This document shows positions 51,397 through 60,969 of a DNA stretch of 64,000 nt, piece by piece. Each line of letters starts with the position of its first letter. Position 1 is the stretch's first letter. The notes under the pieces are model-generated. The model was not told the DNA's origin, made no database searches, and worked only from the letters and a program-made list of their open reading frames with translations. This stretch comes from Streptomyces sp. L2 (GTDB lineage: Bacteria; Actinomycetota; Actinomycetes; Streptomycetales; Streptomycetaceae), in contig NZ_QBDT01000001.1 in the NCBI RefSeq assembly GCF_004124325.1, positions 4,402,001 to 4,466,000 on the forward strand, in the 5' to 3' direction. Both the position numbers and the translations under genes were made by a program.

Positions 51397-52856
51397 GAGA
51401 GGACCGGAGCGACGGGCAGCGGCTGTTCGTCGGCGGGGAGTGGGTGGAGCCGGACGCCGGGCACTACGCGGTGACGGACCCGGCGACCGAGGAGACCGTC
51501 GGCTGGGCGCCCGAGGCCTCACCGGAGCAGGCACGGACGGCGTGCGCGGCGGCCCGGGAGGCGTTCGAGGACTGGTCGCGGACCCGGCCGGAGGAGCGGG
51601 CCGCGCTCCTGGGCCGGGCGGCGCGGATCATCCGCGAGAACCTGGTGCCGTACGCCGACCTCGCGCGCGCGGAGACCGGCGCGACGACCGGGACCGCGCG
51701 GGCGATGCAGGTCGGGGTGGCCGCGGCCCGGTTCCGCCGGTACGCCACCGTGGAGCCCGTCGAGTGGGCGATCGCGCCGCAGATCAACGAGGCCGGTCCG
51801 ATGGGGCGGGCCGCGGTGATGGGCGCGCTGGCGGTACGGCAGCCCGTCGGTGTGGTCACCTGCGTCACCTCGTACAACAACCCGTGGGCCAACCCGGCCG
51901 GGAAGATGGCCCCGGCGCTGGCGATGGGCAACACGGTGGTGGTGAAGCCCGCCCCGCAGGACCCGCTGTCCGTGTACCGGATGGCCGAGGCGCTGGAGGC
52001 GGCCGGGGTGCCGCCGGGCGTCGTGAACGTCGTCTCCGCGCGGTCCGTGGCGGTCGGGGAGGCGGTGGTCGCGTCGGACGACGTCGACATGGTCAGCTTC
52101 ACCGGGTCCACGGCCGTGGGGCGGCGCATCGCCGAGGTGTGCGGGCGGGACATGCGCCGCCAGCTGATGGAGCTGGGCGGCAAGGGCGCGGCCCTGGTCT
52201 TCGACGACGCCGACCTCGCCTCGGCGGTCGCCGGCATCGGCACGACGTTCTCCTTCTACAGCGGCCAGATCTGCACGGCCCCGACCCGGGTGCTGGCCCA
52301 ACGGGGAATCTACGACCGCCTTGTCGACCAACTCGCGGCATACGCAGGCCGGTTGAAGGTCGGCGACCCCGGGGCTGCGGACACGGTCGTCGGACCGGTG
52401 ATCTCACATGAGCACCGGGCGCGCGTGGAGTCCTACGTCGAACTCGGGCGGAAGGAGGGCGCGACGGTGGTGGCCGGCGGCGAACGGCCGCCGCTGGACC
52501 GGGGCTTCTACGTGGCGCCGACCCTGCTGGCCGACTGCGCCAACGACATGCGGGTGGCCCGCGAGGAGATCTTCGGGCCGGTCGTCGCGGTGATCCCCTT
52601 CGACGAGGAGGACGAGGGAGTGGCCCTCGCCAACGACAGCGACTACGGCCTCATCGACTACGTCTGGTCCGGCGACGTCGCCCGCGCCTTCCGCGTCGCC
52701 CGCCGCCTGCGCGCCGGCGGCGTCGGCATCAACACCGTCGGCCGCAACATGGAGGCACCCTTCGGCGGCTTCAAGAAGAGCGGAGTAGGCCGAGACGTGG
52801 GCTCCTACGCCCTGCACGCGTACAGCGAGGTCCAGTCGCTGGTGTGGCCGGGCTGA
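51393..52856 (+). CDS. NAD(P)-dependent aldehyde dehydrogenase
   Basis: 487 residues. Catalytic Asn region TSYNNPWANPAGK, the general base in MELGGKGAALVFDDADL, and nucleophile Cys in FYSGQICTAPTRVL. C-terminal NTVGRNMEAPFGGFKKSGVGRD is typical of the family. GTGA overlap with the deacylase-type gene. It probably oxidises an aldehyde intermediate, perhaps one made by the alcohol dehydrogenase at 14504. Confidence 0.9.
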   Translation: MREDRSDGQRLFVGGEWVEPDAGHYAVTDPATEETVGWAPEASPEQARTACAAAREAFEDWSRTRPEERAALLGRAARIIRENLVPYADLARAETGATTGTARAMQVGVAAARFRRYATVEPVEWAIAPQINEAGPMGRAAVMGALAVRQPVGVVTCVTSYNNPWANPAGKMAPALAMGNTVVVKPAPQDPLSVYRMAEALEAAGVPPGVVNVVSARSVAVGEAVVASDDVDMVSFTGSTAVGRRIAEVCGRDMRRQLMELGGKGAALVFDDADLASAVAGIGTTFSFYSGQICTAPTRVLAQRGIYDRLVDQLAAYAGRLKVGDPGAADTVVGPVISHEHRARVESYVELGRKEGATVVAGGERPPLDRGFYVAPTLLADCANDMRVAREEIFGPVVAVIPFDEEDEGVALANDSDYGLIDYVWSGDVARAFRVARRLRAGGVGINTVGRNMEAPFGGFKKSGVGRDVGSYALHAYSEVQSLVWPG

Positions 52857-52885
52857 GCTGTTGAACGAGGCTCGGCGCCGCCAAC

Positions 52886-52963
52886 CAAGGGGCGCGGGGC
52901 TTGTGTCGATGTGCGGCTCCGCCGCGTGGGCGCGACAAGCCACAACGAGCCCGCACCCGGCAC
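52886..52963 (-). repeat. Dispersed repeat type C, inverted copy
   Basis: Reverse complement of the copy at 49556-49630, with GGCTCCGCCGCGTGGGCGCG and ACAAGCCACAAC. It lies just after the aldehyde dehydrogenase stop. Confidence 0.8.
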
Positions 52964-53032
52964 TGAACAGACCCCCCCGAGCTCGACCCCGCCCCGGCCG
53001 ACCCGGCGGAAGCCCAACCGTATGCTCAAGGG

Positions 53033-55618
53033 ATGACGACCTCCGTGACCTCCGGAACCGGGCCGAGTGAGAACTCCATGCGTCGTGCCCTGAAGCGGGC
53101 CCGGGACGGTGTCGCCCTCGATGTGTCCGAGGCGGCCGTGCTGCTCCAGGCCCGCGGCGAGGCCCTGACCGACCTGGCCGCGTCGGCCGCGCGGGTGCGG
53201 GACGCCGGCCTGGAGGAGGCCGGCCGGCCCGGCGTCATCACCTACTCCAAGAGCGTGTTCGTCCCGCTCACCCGGCTGTGCCGGGACAAGTGCCACTACT
53301 GCACGTTCGTCACCGTCCCCGGCAAACTGAAGCGAGCCGGCCACGGGATGTTCATGTCCCCCGACGAGGTGCTGGACATCGCCCGCAAGGGCGCCCGGCT
53401 CGGCTGCAAGGAAGCCCTCATCACCCTCGGCGACAAGCCCGAGGACCGCTGGCCGGAAGCGCGCGAGTGGCTGCACGCGCACGGCTACGACGACACCATC
53501 GCCTACGTCCGCGCCGTCTCCATCCGCATCCTGGAGGAGACCGGCCTGCTGCCGCACCTCAACCCGGGCGTGCTGACCTGGACCGACTTCCAGCGGCTCA
53601 AGCCCGTCGCCCCGTCCATGGGCATGATGCTGGAGACGACGGCGACCCGCCTGTGGTCGGAGCCCGGCGGGCCCCACCACGGCTCCCCCGACAAGGAACC
53701 GGCCGTCCGGCTGCGGGTGCTGGAGGACGCCGGACGCTCCTCGGTGCCGTTCACCTCCGGTCTGCTCATCGGCATCGGCGAGACGTACGAGGAGCGCGCC
53801 GAGTCCCTGTTCGCGCTCCGCAAGGTCGCCCGCGCCCACCACGGCATCCAGGAACTGATCATCCAGAACTTCCGCGCCAAGCCGGACACTGCGATGCGCG
53901 GCATGCCCGACGCCGAACTCGACGAACTGGTCGCCACGGTCGCCGTCGCCCGGCACATCATGGGCCCCAGCGCCTGCCTCCAGGCCCCGCCCAACCTCGT
54001 CGACGGAGAGTACGCCCGCCTCATCGGCGCCGGCATCGACGACTGGGGCGGCGTGTCCCCCCTCACCATCGACCACGTCAACCCCGAGCGGCCGTGGCCA
54101 CGGATCGAACAACTCGCCGCCCAGTCGGCCGCCGTCGGCTTCGAACTGCGCGAACGCCTCTGTGTGTACCCGGAGTTGGTCCGCCGCGGCGAACCCTGGC
54201 TCGACCCGCGCCTGCGCCCGCACGTGGACGCCCTCGCCGACCCGGAGACGGGACTGGCGCGCGAGGACGCCGTGGTCGAGGGCCACCCCTGGCAGGAACC
54301 GGAGGAGGCGTTCGTCCCCTCCGGCCGCACCGACCTGCACCGCACCATCGACACCGAGGGCCGTACGACCGACCGGCGGGACGACTTCGACGAGGTGTAC
54401 GGCGACTGGGACGCCCTGCGCGAGGCGGCGGCGCCCGGCATGGTCCCGGAACGCATCGACACCGACGTACGGCAGGCGCTGCGCACGGCCGCCGACGACC
54501 CGACCCGGCTCACCGACGCCGAGGCGCTCGCCCTGCTGCACGCGGACGGCCCGGCGCTGGACGCGCTGTGCCAAGTGGCGGACGACGTACGGAAGTCGGC
54601 GGTCGGTGACGACGTCACCTACATCGTGACCCGCAACATCAACTTCACGAACGTCTGCTACACCGGCTGCCGGTTCTGCGCCTTCGCCCAGCGCCGCACG
54701 GACGCGGACGCCTACACGCTCTCCCTGGAGCAGGTCGCCGACCGCGCCCAGCAGGCGTGGGACGTCGGCGCGGTCGAGGTGTGCATGCAGGGCGGTATCC
54801 ACCCCGACCTGCCGGGGACGGCGTACTTCGACATCGCGCGCGCGGTGAAGGAACGCGTCCCCGGGATGCATGTGCACGCCTTCTCCCCGATGGAGGTCGT
54901 CAACGGCGCGACCCGGACGGGCATGCCGATCCGGGAGTGGCTGGCCGCGGCGAAGGAGGCCGGCCTGGACTCCGTCCCGGGCACGGCGGCGGAGATCCTG
55001 GACGACGAGGTCCGCTGGGTGCTGACCAAGGGCAAACTGCCGACGGCCACCTGGACCGAGGTGATCGAGACGGCCCACGAGCTGGGCATCCGCTCCTCCT
55101 CGACGATGATGTACGGCCACGTCGACCAGCCCCGCCACTGGCTGGGCCACCTGCGCACCCTGGCCGGCATCCAGGAGCGCACCGGCGGTTTCACCGAGTT
55201 CGTGACGCTGCCGTTCATCCACACCAACGCCCCGGTGTACCTGGCCGGGATCGCCCGCCCGGGCCCCACCACCCGGGACAACCGGGCGGTGACGGCGATG
55301 GCCCGCCTCCTCCTGCACCCGCACATCCCCAACATCCAGACAAGCTGGGTCAAACTGGGCACGGAGGGGGCGGCGGAGATGCTCCGCTCCGGGGCGAACG
55401 ATCTGGGCGGCACGCTGATGGAGGAGACGATCTCCCGCATGGCGGGCTCCTCCTACGGCTCGTACAAGTCGGTCCGCGACCTGGTCGCCGTGGCGGAGGC
55501 GGCCGGCCGCCCGGCGCGGCCCCGCACCACGCTGTACGGCGAGGTCCCCGAGGAGCGCCGGCGGGCGGCCGAGGCGTCCGACGGCCACCTGCCGGAACTG
55601 CTGCCGGTCCTGGACTGA
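53033..55618 (+). CDS. fbiC: FO synthase (fused CofG-CofH radical SAM enzyme)
   Basis: 861 residues. The N-terminal CofG half has a radical SAM cysteine motif in [14 protein letters not shown] (about residue 80-95). The CofH half (from about 520) has a second motif [15 protein letters not shown]. This two-domain form makes 7,8-didemethyl-8-hydroxy-5-deazariboflavin (FO), the F420 chromophore, from a diaminouracil and tyrosine. It is a stand-alone gene without an operator, as expected for housekeeping cofactor synthesis. Its neighbours include four putative F420-dependent enzymes. Confidence 0.96.
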   Translation: MTTSVTSGTGPSENSMRRALKRARDGVALDVSEAAVLLQARGEALTDLAASAARVRDAGLEEAGRPGVITYSKSVFVPLTRLCRDKCHYCTFVTVPGKLKRAGHGMFMSPDEVLDIARKGARLGCKEALITLGDKPEDRWPEAREWLHAHGYDDTIAYVRAVSIRILEETGLLPHLNPGVLTWTDFQRLKPVAPSMGMMLETTATRLWSEPGGPHHGSPDKEPAVRLRVLEDAGRSSVPFTSGLLIGIGETYEERAESLFALRKVARAHHGIQELIIQNFRAKPDTAMRGMPDAELDELVATVAVARHIMGPSACLQAPPNLVDGEYARLIGAGIDDWGGVSPLTIDHVNPERPWPRIEQLAAQSAAVGFELRERLCVYPELVRRGEPWLDPRLRPHVDALADPETGLAREDAVVEGHPWQEPEEAFVPSGRTDLHRTIDTEGRTTDRRDDFDEVYGDWDALREAAAPGMVPERIDTDVRQALRTAADDPTRLTDAEALALLHADGPALDALCQVADDVRKSAVGDDVTYIVTRNINFTNVCYTGCRFCAFAQRRTDADAYTLSLEQVADRAQQAWDVGAVEVCMQGGIHPDLPGTAYFDIARAVKERVPGMHVHAFSPMEVVNGATRTGMPIREWLAAAKEAGLDSVPGTAAEILDDEVRWVLTKGKLPTATWTEVIETAHELGIRSSSTMMYGHVDQPRHWLGHLRTLAGIQERTGGFTEFVTLPFIHTNAPVYLAGIARPGPTTRDNRAVTAMARLLLHPHIPNIQTSWVKLGTEGAAEMLRSGANDLGGTLMEETISRMAGSSYGSYKSVRDLVAVAEAAGRPARPRTTLYGEVPEERRRAAEASDGHLPELLPVLD

Positions 55619-55754
55619 GCAGCCCGCCTGTCCGGGACCGAGTGCGCCCGTCCTGGACTGAGCCCCGGCCCGGAACCGCGGCCGTACCGCCGGACTGAGT
55701 ACGATGATCCGACCCCCGTGCTGAGGGGACCCGTAGCGGAGGAGATGCGTACCC

Positions 55755-56321
55755 GTGCCTGCCCGACTGCCCTCCTGGGTCTGGGTCTCCGGCCTGACGG
55801 CGGGGGCCACCGCGGCCGTCGTCGCCCTCGCCGTGCAGGCGGACAACGGCCCGCATCCCACGGCCGCGGTGAGCAAGCCCCGCCCCTCGGCGTCCGCGCC
55901 GGCGTCCCACAAGCCGTCCGGCCATCCCAAGCCGTCCCTGCCCGCGCTGCCGGACCTGTCCGGTACCGGCCGCCGGATCGTCTACTCGGTCGCCCTGGAC
56001 CGGGTGTGGCTGGTGGACGCGACGGGCAGGACGATGCGCACGTTCAAGGTGTGGCCGGGCACGGTCGACCCCAGTCCCGGCCGCTACTCGGTGCTGTACC
56101 GCAAGGACGCCACCACCGGCTCGGACGGCGTCTCCGTCGAGCACATCCTGTACTTCACCGCGCGGTCCGGCGTGAACATAGGCTTCTCCAACGCCGTCGA
56201 CGGCTCCTCGCCGCCGCCCGCCAAGGGCAAGCCGACCGGCGGCATCCGCCTGGGCAAGAAGGACGGCGCCGCCCTGTGGGCCTTCGGCGACACCGGGACC
56301 CGGGTGACGGTCGTCAAATAG
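55755..56321 (+). CDS. Secreted/anchored protein with degenerate YkuD-like domain
   Basis: 188 residues. A hydrophobic N-terminal segment (WVWVSGLTAGATAAVVALAV) serves as signal or anchor, then a Pro/Ser/Lys-rich linker (about 38-65), then about 120 residues patterned like an L,D-transpeptidase (YkuD) fold. The place of the catalytic SHGCVR-type motif reads TGGIRLGKKDGAALW: both catalytic Cys and His are missing, so it should be inactive as a transpeptidase. GTG start after GGAGGAG. Its 3' end overlaps the convergent DUF2165 gene by 8 bases. Homology inferred from the motif layout only. Confidence 0.6.
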   Translation: MPARLPSWVWVSGLTAGATAAVVALAVQADNGPHPTAAVSKPRPSASAPASHKPSGHPKPSLPALPDLSGTGRRIVYSVALDRVWLVDATGRTMRTFKVWPGTVDPSPGRYSVLYRKDATTGSDGVSVEHILYFTARSGVNIGFSNAVDGSSPPPAKGKPTGGIRLGKKDGAALWAFGDTGTRVTVVK

Positions 56322-56838
56322 CGTCCCGCCGGCTCACCGGCAACTGGTCGACGATCAGGACGACCCCGCTCATCAGGAAGATCCGGGTGGCCGCCTGCAG
56401 CCCGTTCCAGTCCTTCGACTGCCACATCGCGAACCACTCCCCGCCGATCGCGACGAACCCGGCGCCGAACAGCAGCATCAGCATCAGCAGGCCGTACGTG
56501 GAGACGCGCCGGGCCAGGTCGTACGACCGCCGGGCCCACAGGCAGGTGCCCGCGACGAGCACCAGCGCCGCCACCGACTCCCACACGATGATCGCGACGT
56601 AGGCGGCGTCCTGCACCCCCGTGTCCGTGATCGCCCGCCCCATCAGGTCGTCGTCCTTGAACGTCGTGTCCATCGCCAGCACATGCCGGACGAACGCCTG
56701 GTTCGTTCCGAAATCGGTGATGTTCCCGATGGCGACGAGTGTGATGTACAGCGCGAGCACGCCGGTGAGCACGCCGGCGGCGAGCGGCAGGGCGGTACGC
56801 GGCGCGGGCGTGGTGGCGGGGGCCGGGGTCTGGGTCAT
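56314..56838 (-). CDS. DUF2165-family small membrane protein
   Basis: 174 residues with four predicted helices (about 18-40, 82-104, 116-137, 150-166). It has the family pattern NITDFGTNQAFVRHVLAMDTTF after the first helix and FAMWQSKDWNGLQ in the last loop. ATG 56838 is used, since the upstream extension is not membrane-like and lacks conservation. Convergent with and overlapping the YkuD-like gene by 8 bases. Function unknown. Confidence 0.8.
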   Translation of the reverse strand: MTQTPAPATTPAPRTALPLAAGVLTGVLALYITLVAIGNITDFGTNQAFVRHVLAMDTTFKDDDLMGRAITDTGVQDAAYVAIIVWESVAALVLVAGTCLWARRSYDLARRVSTYGLLMLMLLFGAGFVAIGGEWFAMWQSKDWNGLQAATRIFLMSGVVLIVDQLPVSRRDAI

Positions 56839-57023
56839 GGCTTGTTGCTGCCCGCCGGGTCGGGATTCTGACGTCGGGATCACGCCAGTCTCGGGCGGGA
56901 TCCGGGCCCGGCGCGATAACGGGAAATGAGCGATCCCTGCGGAATTGCCCACCTGAACGGGCCGTTCCCGGTCGATTACAGTGCTGAGCGTCGTACGGGT
57001 GCACGGTCCGGGAGGAGGTTCGC

Positions 57024-58139
57024 GTGAGTGGCACGTCCGGCGCTGTCTGGGGCCGCGCCGAGCAGCAGGACTTCCGCAGCCGGGTGCGGGGCGCCCTGCT
57101 CGGCGCGGCCGTCGGGGACGCCCTCGGCGGACCGGCCGACGCGCTCGACCTGGAGGAGATCCGGGCCGCCTACGGCGCGGAGGGCCTCCTCGACCTCGCC
57201 TTCGCCCACGGCCGGCGCGGCGCCGTCACCCACCACACCCAGCTCACCCTGTTCACCGTGGACGGGCTGATCCGGGCCCAGGTGCGCCGCGACACCGGCG
57301 CCTGGCACCCGCCGACCGATCTGCACCGGGCGTACCGGCGGTGGGCGGCGACCCAGCGGGACTGGGGCCCCGACGAGCGGCGCGAGGACGACGGCTGGCT
57401 CGCCCGCGAGGAGTGGCTCTACGCCCGCCGCGACCCGAGCCGGGCGCTGCTCATCGGCTTCGGTGACGAGGTCATGGGCACGCTGGAGGCGCCCAAGAAC
57501 CCGGGTGAGCTGGGGCCGGAGGCCGTCGCCCGGTCCGCGCCCTTCGGGCTGCTGGTCGGCTGGGAGCCGGAACTGGTGGCCCAGCTGGCCGTGGAGTGCG
57601 CGGCGCAGACGCACGGGCATCCGCTGGCCTACCTGTCGGCGGGCGCGTACGCCGTGATCATGCACGCGCTGGCGCGCGGGGAGAGCCTGGACGCCGCCGT
57701 GCAGCGGTCACTGGCGCTGCTCGCCGCCCGGCCCGGGCACCAGCCGGTGTCGGACGCGCTCCAGCACGCGCTGGGTGCGGTACGGCAGGGGATGCCGAGC
57801 CCCGCCCGGGTGGAGGAGCTGGCCGGCGACGGTACCGCTGACGGGCTACTGGCGGCGTCCGTGTACTGCGCGCTGGTGGGGGAGGACGTACGGCACGGGC
57901 TGTGCCTCGCGGTGAACCAGGGTGGGCCCTCCGCGGCGGCGGGTGCGCTCACCGGGGGGCTGCTGGGTGCCCTGCACGGCGAGACGGCCCTCCCGCCGGC
58001 GTGGCTCGCCGAGCTGGAAGGCCGCCCGACGATCCTCGAACTCGCCGACGACTTCGCCATGGAAATGACCCAGGGCCCGGCCCTGCACGGCCCGGCGGGC
58101 TCCTCCCCGGGCTGGCTGGCTCGGTACCCCCGGGCATAG
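57024..58139 (+). CDS. ADP-ribosylglycohydrolase-like protein lacking metal ligands (probable pseudoenzyme)
   Basis: 371 residues with the ARH/DraG fold pattern: GALLGAAVGDALGGPADAL at the N-terminus and a C-terminal GGLLGALHG. Active members have a TDDT motif and a GGDTD-type motif that hold the di-magnesium centre. Here they read THHTQLTLF (about residue 73) and NQGGPSAAAGALTGG (about 300), so all expected Asp ligands are replaced. Hydrolysis of ADP-ribosyl bonds is therefore unlikely unless the His pair binds another metal. GTG start after GGGAGGAGG. Not linked to the regulon. Confidence 0.82.
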   Translation: MSGTSGAVWGRAEQQDFRSRVRGALLGAAVGDALGGPADALDLEEIRAAYGAEGLLDLAFAHGRRGAVTHHTQLTLFTVDGLIRAQVRRDTGAWHPPTDLHRAYRRWAATQRDWGPDERREDDGWLAREEWLYARRDPSRALLIGFGDEVMGTLEAPKNPGELGPEAVARSAPFGLLVGWEPELVAQLAVECAAQTHGHPLAYLSAGAYAVIMHALARGESLDAAVQRSLALLAARPGHQPVSDALQHALGAVRQGMPSPARVEELAGDGTADGLLAASVYCALVGEDVRHGLCLAVNQGGPSAAAGALTGGLLGALHGETALPPAWLAELEGRPTILELADDFAMEMTQGPALHGPAGSSPGWLARYPRA

Positions 58140-58177
58140 CCCCGCCGGACGGGGCCGGGCACGGCCTCACTCACCGG

Positions 58178-58275
58178 CGCTGCGGCGGGCCGGGCCTGGA
58201 TCCGCTCACCCGCGCTTACAGCGTGCCCCCGCGCCCACCCGTGCCGCCCTGCGGCACGCCTGCCCGCGGCGAGAA
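58178..58275 (-). repeat. Dispersed repeat type B, inverted copy
   Basis: Inverted relative to 13241-13320 and 9312-9393; contains GCGCCCACCCGTGCCGCCCT. Confidence 0.72.
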
Positions 58276-58304
58276 GGGGCCAGCCGCAAAGCCGCCGGGA
58301 CTAA

Positions 58305-58362
58305 CAGCGCCCCGTAAGGGGCGCGGGGAACTGCGCGACAAGCCACAGCGCACCCGCACTCG
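58305..58362 (-). repeat. Dispersed repeat type A, inverted copy
   Basis: GCGCGGGGAACTGCGCGACA core, the reverse complement of the tandem copies at 13068-13200. With the type B copy it fills the gap between convergent genes. Confidence 0.72.
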
Positions 58363-58409
58363 GCAAGGCGCCGGCACTCACTCGCGCACCCGCACCCGGC
58401 GACGGACCC

Positions 58410-59966
58410 TCAGCTCAACGGCGCCGCGCCCTCGCTCACCCCCGCCGCCGCCGCCACCGCCACCGCATCCCCGTCCGTGTTGACCTTCTCGATGACCGCC
58501 AGCCGCGCAGGCGTGTCCTCGGGCTTCACGTAGCCGATCAGGATGTACAGGATCAGGGAGACGGCCAGCGGGACGGACACCTGGTACTCCAGCGGGACGC
58601 CCCCGTCGACCTGCCAGTTGATGGGGTAGTTGACGAGCCAGAAGGCCAGCAGCCCCAGCCCCCAACTGGTGAGCGCGGCCGTGGGCCCGGACCGGCGGAA
58701 CGGCCGCAGCAGACCCAGCATCATCGGGATCGCGATCGGCCCCATCAGACCGGCCACCCACTTGATGACCACCGTGATGATGTCCTTGAACGTGGGGGAG
58801 TCGACCTGCGTCGCCACCGCCATCGACAGCGCCAGGAACAGCACCGTCGTCACGCGCGCGGCGACCAGCCCGGACCGCTCGCCCCACGCCCGCGCCCGCC
58901 GCGACATCACCGGCGCCACGTCCCGCGTGAACACCGCCGCGATCGCGTTGGCGTCGGAGGAGCACATGGCCATGGTGTGCGAGAAGAACCCGACGACGAC
59001 CAGCCCCAACAGCCCGTGCGGCAGCAGCTGTTCGGTCATCAGCGCGTAGGAGTCGGAGCCGTCCGGCTTGGCCGCGTGGACCAGCAGCGGGGACACCCAC
59101 ATCGGGAAGAACAGGACGACCGGCCAGACCAGCCACAGCACCGCCGACAGCCGGGCTCCGCGCTCCGCCTCCCGGGCGCTGCCCGTCGCCATGTAGCGCT
59201 GGGCCTGGTTGAGCATGCCGCCGTTGTACTCGAACAGCTTGATGAAGAGGAAGGCGAGCAGGAACACCGTGCCGTAGGGCCCGATCAGCGGCTTGCCGTG
59301 GCCGTGCAGGGCGGGCTCGTCCCACGCGCCGAAGAAGCCGATGTGCTTGTCGTTCAGCTTCAGCACGACCGCGACGAACATCGACACACCGGCCAGCAAC
59401 TGGATGACGAACTGCCCCAGTTCGGTCAGCGCGTCCGCCCACAGGCCGCCGATCGTGCAGTACACGGCGGTGATCACACCGGTGATGAGGATGCCCTGGT
59501 TCAGCGAGATTCCGGTGAACACCGACAACAGGGTCGATATCGCGGCCCACTTGGCGCCGACGTCCACGATCTTCAGCAGCATCCCGGACCAGGCGAGCGC
59601 CTGCTGCGTGGTCAGGTCGTACCGGTTCTTGAGGTATTCGAGCGGCGACGCCACGTGCAGCCGTGAGCGCAGCCGGTTGATGCGCGGCGCGAACAGCCTG
59701 GAGCCGATGGCGACGCCGACGGCGATGGGGAGGGACCAGGTGACGAACGATGTGACACCGTAGGTGTAGGCGATGCCCGCGTACCCGGTGAACATCACCG
59801 CGCTGTAGCCCGACATGTGGTGCGAGATGCCGGAGAGCCACCACGGCATCTTGCCGCCGGCCGTGAAGAAGTCGCTGACATCGTCCACGCGCTTGTGCGA
59901 CCAGACACCGATCGCGACCATCACACCGAAATAGCCGATCAGCACGGCCCAGTCGAGACTGTTCAT
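58410..59966 (-). CDS. Sodium:solute symporter (SSS family)
   Basis: 518 residues with about 13 membrane helices. The N-terminal pattern is DWAVLIGYFGVMVAIGVWSH, and DFFTAGGKMPWWLSGISHHMSGYSA is a typical SSS core. ATG 59966 (MNSLDWAV) is preferred to the GTG at 59990 by family N-termini. The C-terminal 40 residues are cytosolic and Ala/Val-rich. Sugar, pantothenate or monocarboxylate import are possible; the substrate cannot be told. No regulon operator lies upstream, although it neighbours the regulon SDR gene. Confidence 0.85.
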   Translation of the reverse strand: MNSLDWAVLIGYFGVMVAIGVWSHKRVDDVSDFFTAGGKMPWWLSGISHHMSGYSAVMFTGYAGIAYTYGVTSFVTWSLPIAVGVAIGSRLFAPRINRLRSRLHVASPLEYLKNRYDLTTQQALAWSGMLLKIVDVGAKWAAISTLLSVFTGISLNQGILITGVITAVYCTIGGLWADALTELGQFVIQLLAGVSMFVAVVLKLNDKHIGFFGAWDEPALHGHGKPLIGPYGTVFLLAFLFIKLFEYNGGMLNQAQRYMATGSAREAERGARLSAVLWLVWPVVLFFPMWVSPLLVHAAKPDGSDSYALMTEQLLPHGLLGLVVVGFFSHTMAMCSSDANAIAAVFTRDVAPVMSRRARAWGERSGLVAARVTTVLFLALSMAVATQVDSPTFKDIITVVIKWVAGLMGPIAIPMMLGLLRPFRRSGPTAALTSWGLGLLAFWLVNYPINWQVDGGVPLEYQVSVPLAVSLILYILIGYVKPEDTPARLAVIEKVNTDGDAVAVAAAAGVSEGAAPLS

Positions 59967-60049
59967 GTGCCCGATCGTGGGTCTCGGCACATGAACACGA
60001 CAAGCAAGAGTAGAGTCAAGTGACGGTAAAATCGTTCTGAGAGATGATC

Positions 60050-60071
60050 CTCGTTCATATACAGGAACGAG
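60050..60071. terminator. Perfect inverted repeat in the SDR-symporter gap
   Basis: CTCGTTC and GAACGAG arms around an 8-base AT-rich loop, 22 bases after the SDR stop codon. It may end SDR transcription or be a regulator site for the symporter, which starts 84 bases away; no U-tract follows. Confidence 0.4.
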
Positions 60072-60092
60072 CGCAGTGTCTGCCCCGCACCC

Positions 60093-60896
60093 TCACCGCA
60101 TCAGCTCCCCCGCGTTGACCAGCAACGACTGCCCCGTCACGGCCCGCGCCCGGTCCGACGCCAGGAACACCGCCGCGTCCGCCACATCCCCGTCCGTCGC
60201 CAGCTCCGGCAGTGCCATCCGCTCCGTCAGCCGCCCCAGCACCTCCGCCTCCGGCACCCCCTCCGTCTGCGCGGTGAACCGCACGAACGCCTGCACCGGC
60301 GGCCCCCACATCCAGCCCGGCAGCACCGTGTTCACGCGGATCCGGTACGGCCCCAGCTCCCGCGCCAGCGAGTACATCGCGCTCGTCAGCGCCCCCTTCG
60401 ACGCCGCGTACGCGGCCTGACGCACCTGCGAGGGCGCCGCGACGGCCGACTGCGTCCCGATGAACACCACCGACCCGCCCCCGCCCTCCTTCAGTGCCGG
60501 CAGACAGGCCCGCGTCATCCGCAGCGTCCCCAGCAGGTTCACGTCGATGACCGACTGCCAGGTCGCGAAGTCCGCGTCCTCGACCCCGCCGAAGTAGGAG
60601 TCCCACGCCGCCACCTGTACCAGCGCGTCGATCCCGCCGAACCGCTCCCGGGCCAGCGCGGCCAGCGCCCCGCACTGCCCCTCGTCGGTGATGTCCGTCG
60701 CCCGGTACGCCGTACGCGCGCCGCCCGGATCGATCTCGGCCGCGCTCTTCGCGAGGTTCGCCTCGGTGCGCGCCCCCAGCACCGCGTTCCCGCCGTCCCG
60801 TACGACCGCCGCCGCCACCTGGTGACCCAGCCCGGCCCCGACCCCGGAGACGACGACGGTCTTGCCCGTGAGCAGTGACATGGAGTGCGGTGACAT
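60093..60896 (-). CDS. SDR-family dehydrogenase
   Basis: 267-residue SDR: SGVGAGLGHQVAAAVVRDGG (a GxxxGLG cofactor motif), catalytic GTQSAVAAPSQVRQAAYAASKGAL (S, then Y-x3-K). ATG 60896 has GGGAGG upstream; ATG 60881 would lose the first five residues. It is divergent from the unknown gene at 60970 with operator 14 between, placing it in the regulon. A hydroxyl to ketone step is likely. Confidence 0.86.
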   Translation of the reverse strand: MSPHSMSLLTGKTVVVSGVGAGLGHQVAAAVVRDGGNAVLGARTEANLAKSAAEIDPGGARTAYRATDITDEGQCGALAALARERFGGIDALVQVAAWDSYFGGVEDADFATWQSVIDVNLLGTLRMTRACLPALKEGGGGSVVFIGTQSAVAAPSQVRQAAYAASKGALTSAMYSLARELGPYRIRVNTVLPGWMWGPPVQAFVRFTAQTEGVPEAEVLGRLTERMALPELATDGDVADAAVFLASDRARAVTGQSLLVNAGELMR

Positions 60897-60924
60897 GGGA
60901 CCTCCCGAACCCTGGCGCTTCATC

Positions 60925-60937
60925 TGACGGAGCGTCA
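60925..60937. promoter_or_regulatory. Operator 14 of the TGAC-N5-GTCA family
   Basis: Core TGACGGAGCGTCA, extended CATCTGACGGAGCGTCAGAG. The core is identical to operator 5. Serves the divergent SDR and the gene at 60970. Confidence 0.78.
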
Positions 60938-60969
60938 GAGTATGGGCGAGCGCAGGAAAGGGGAACCGC

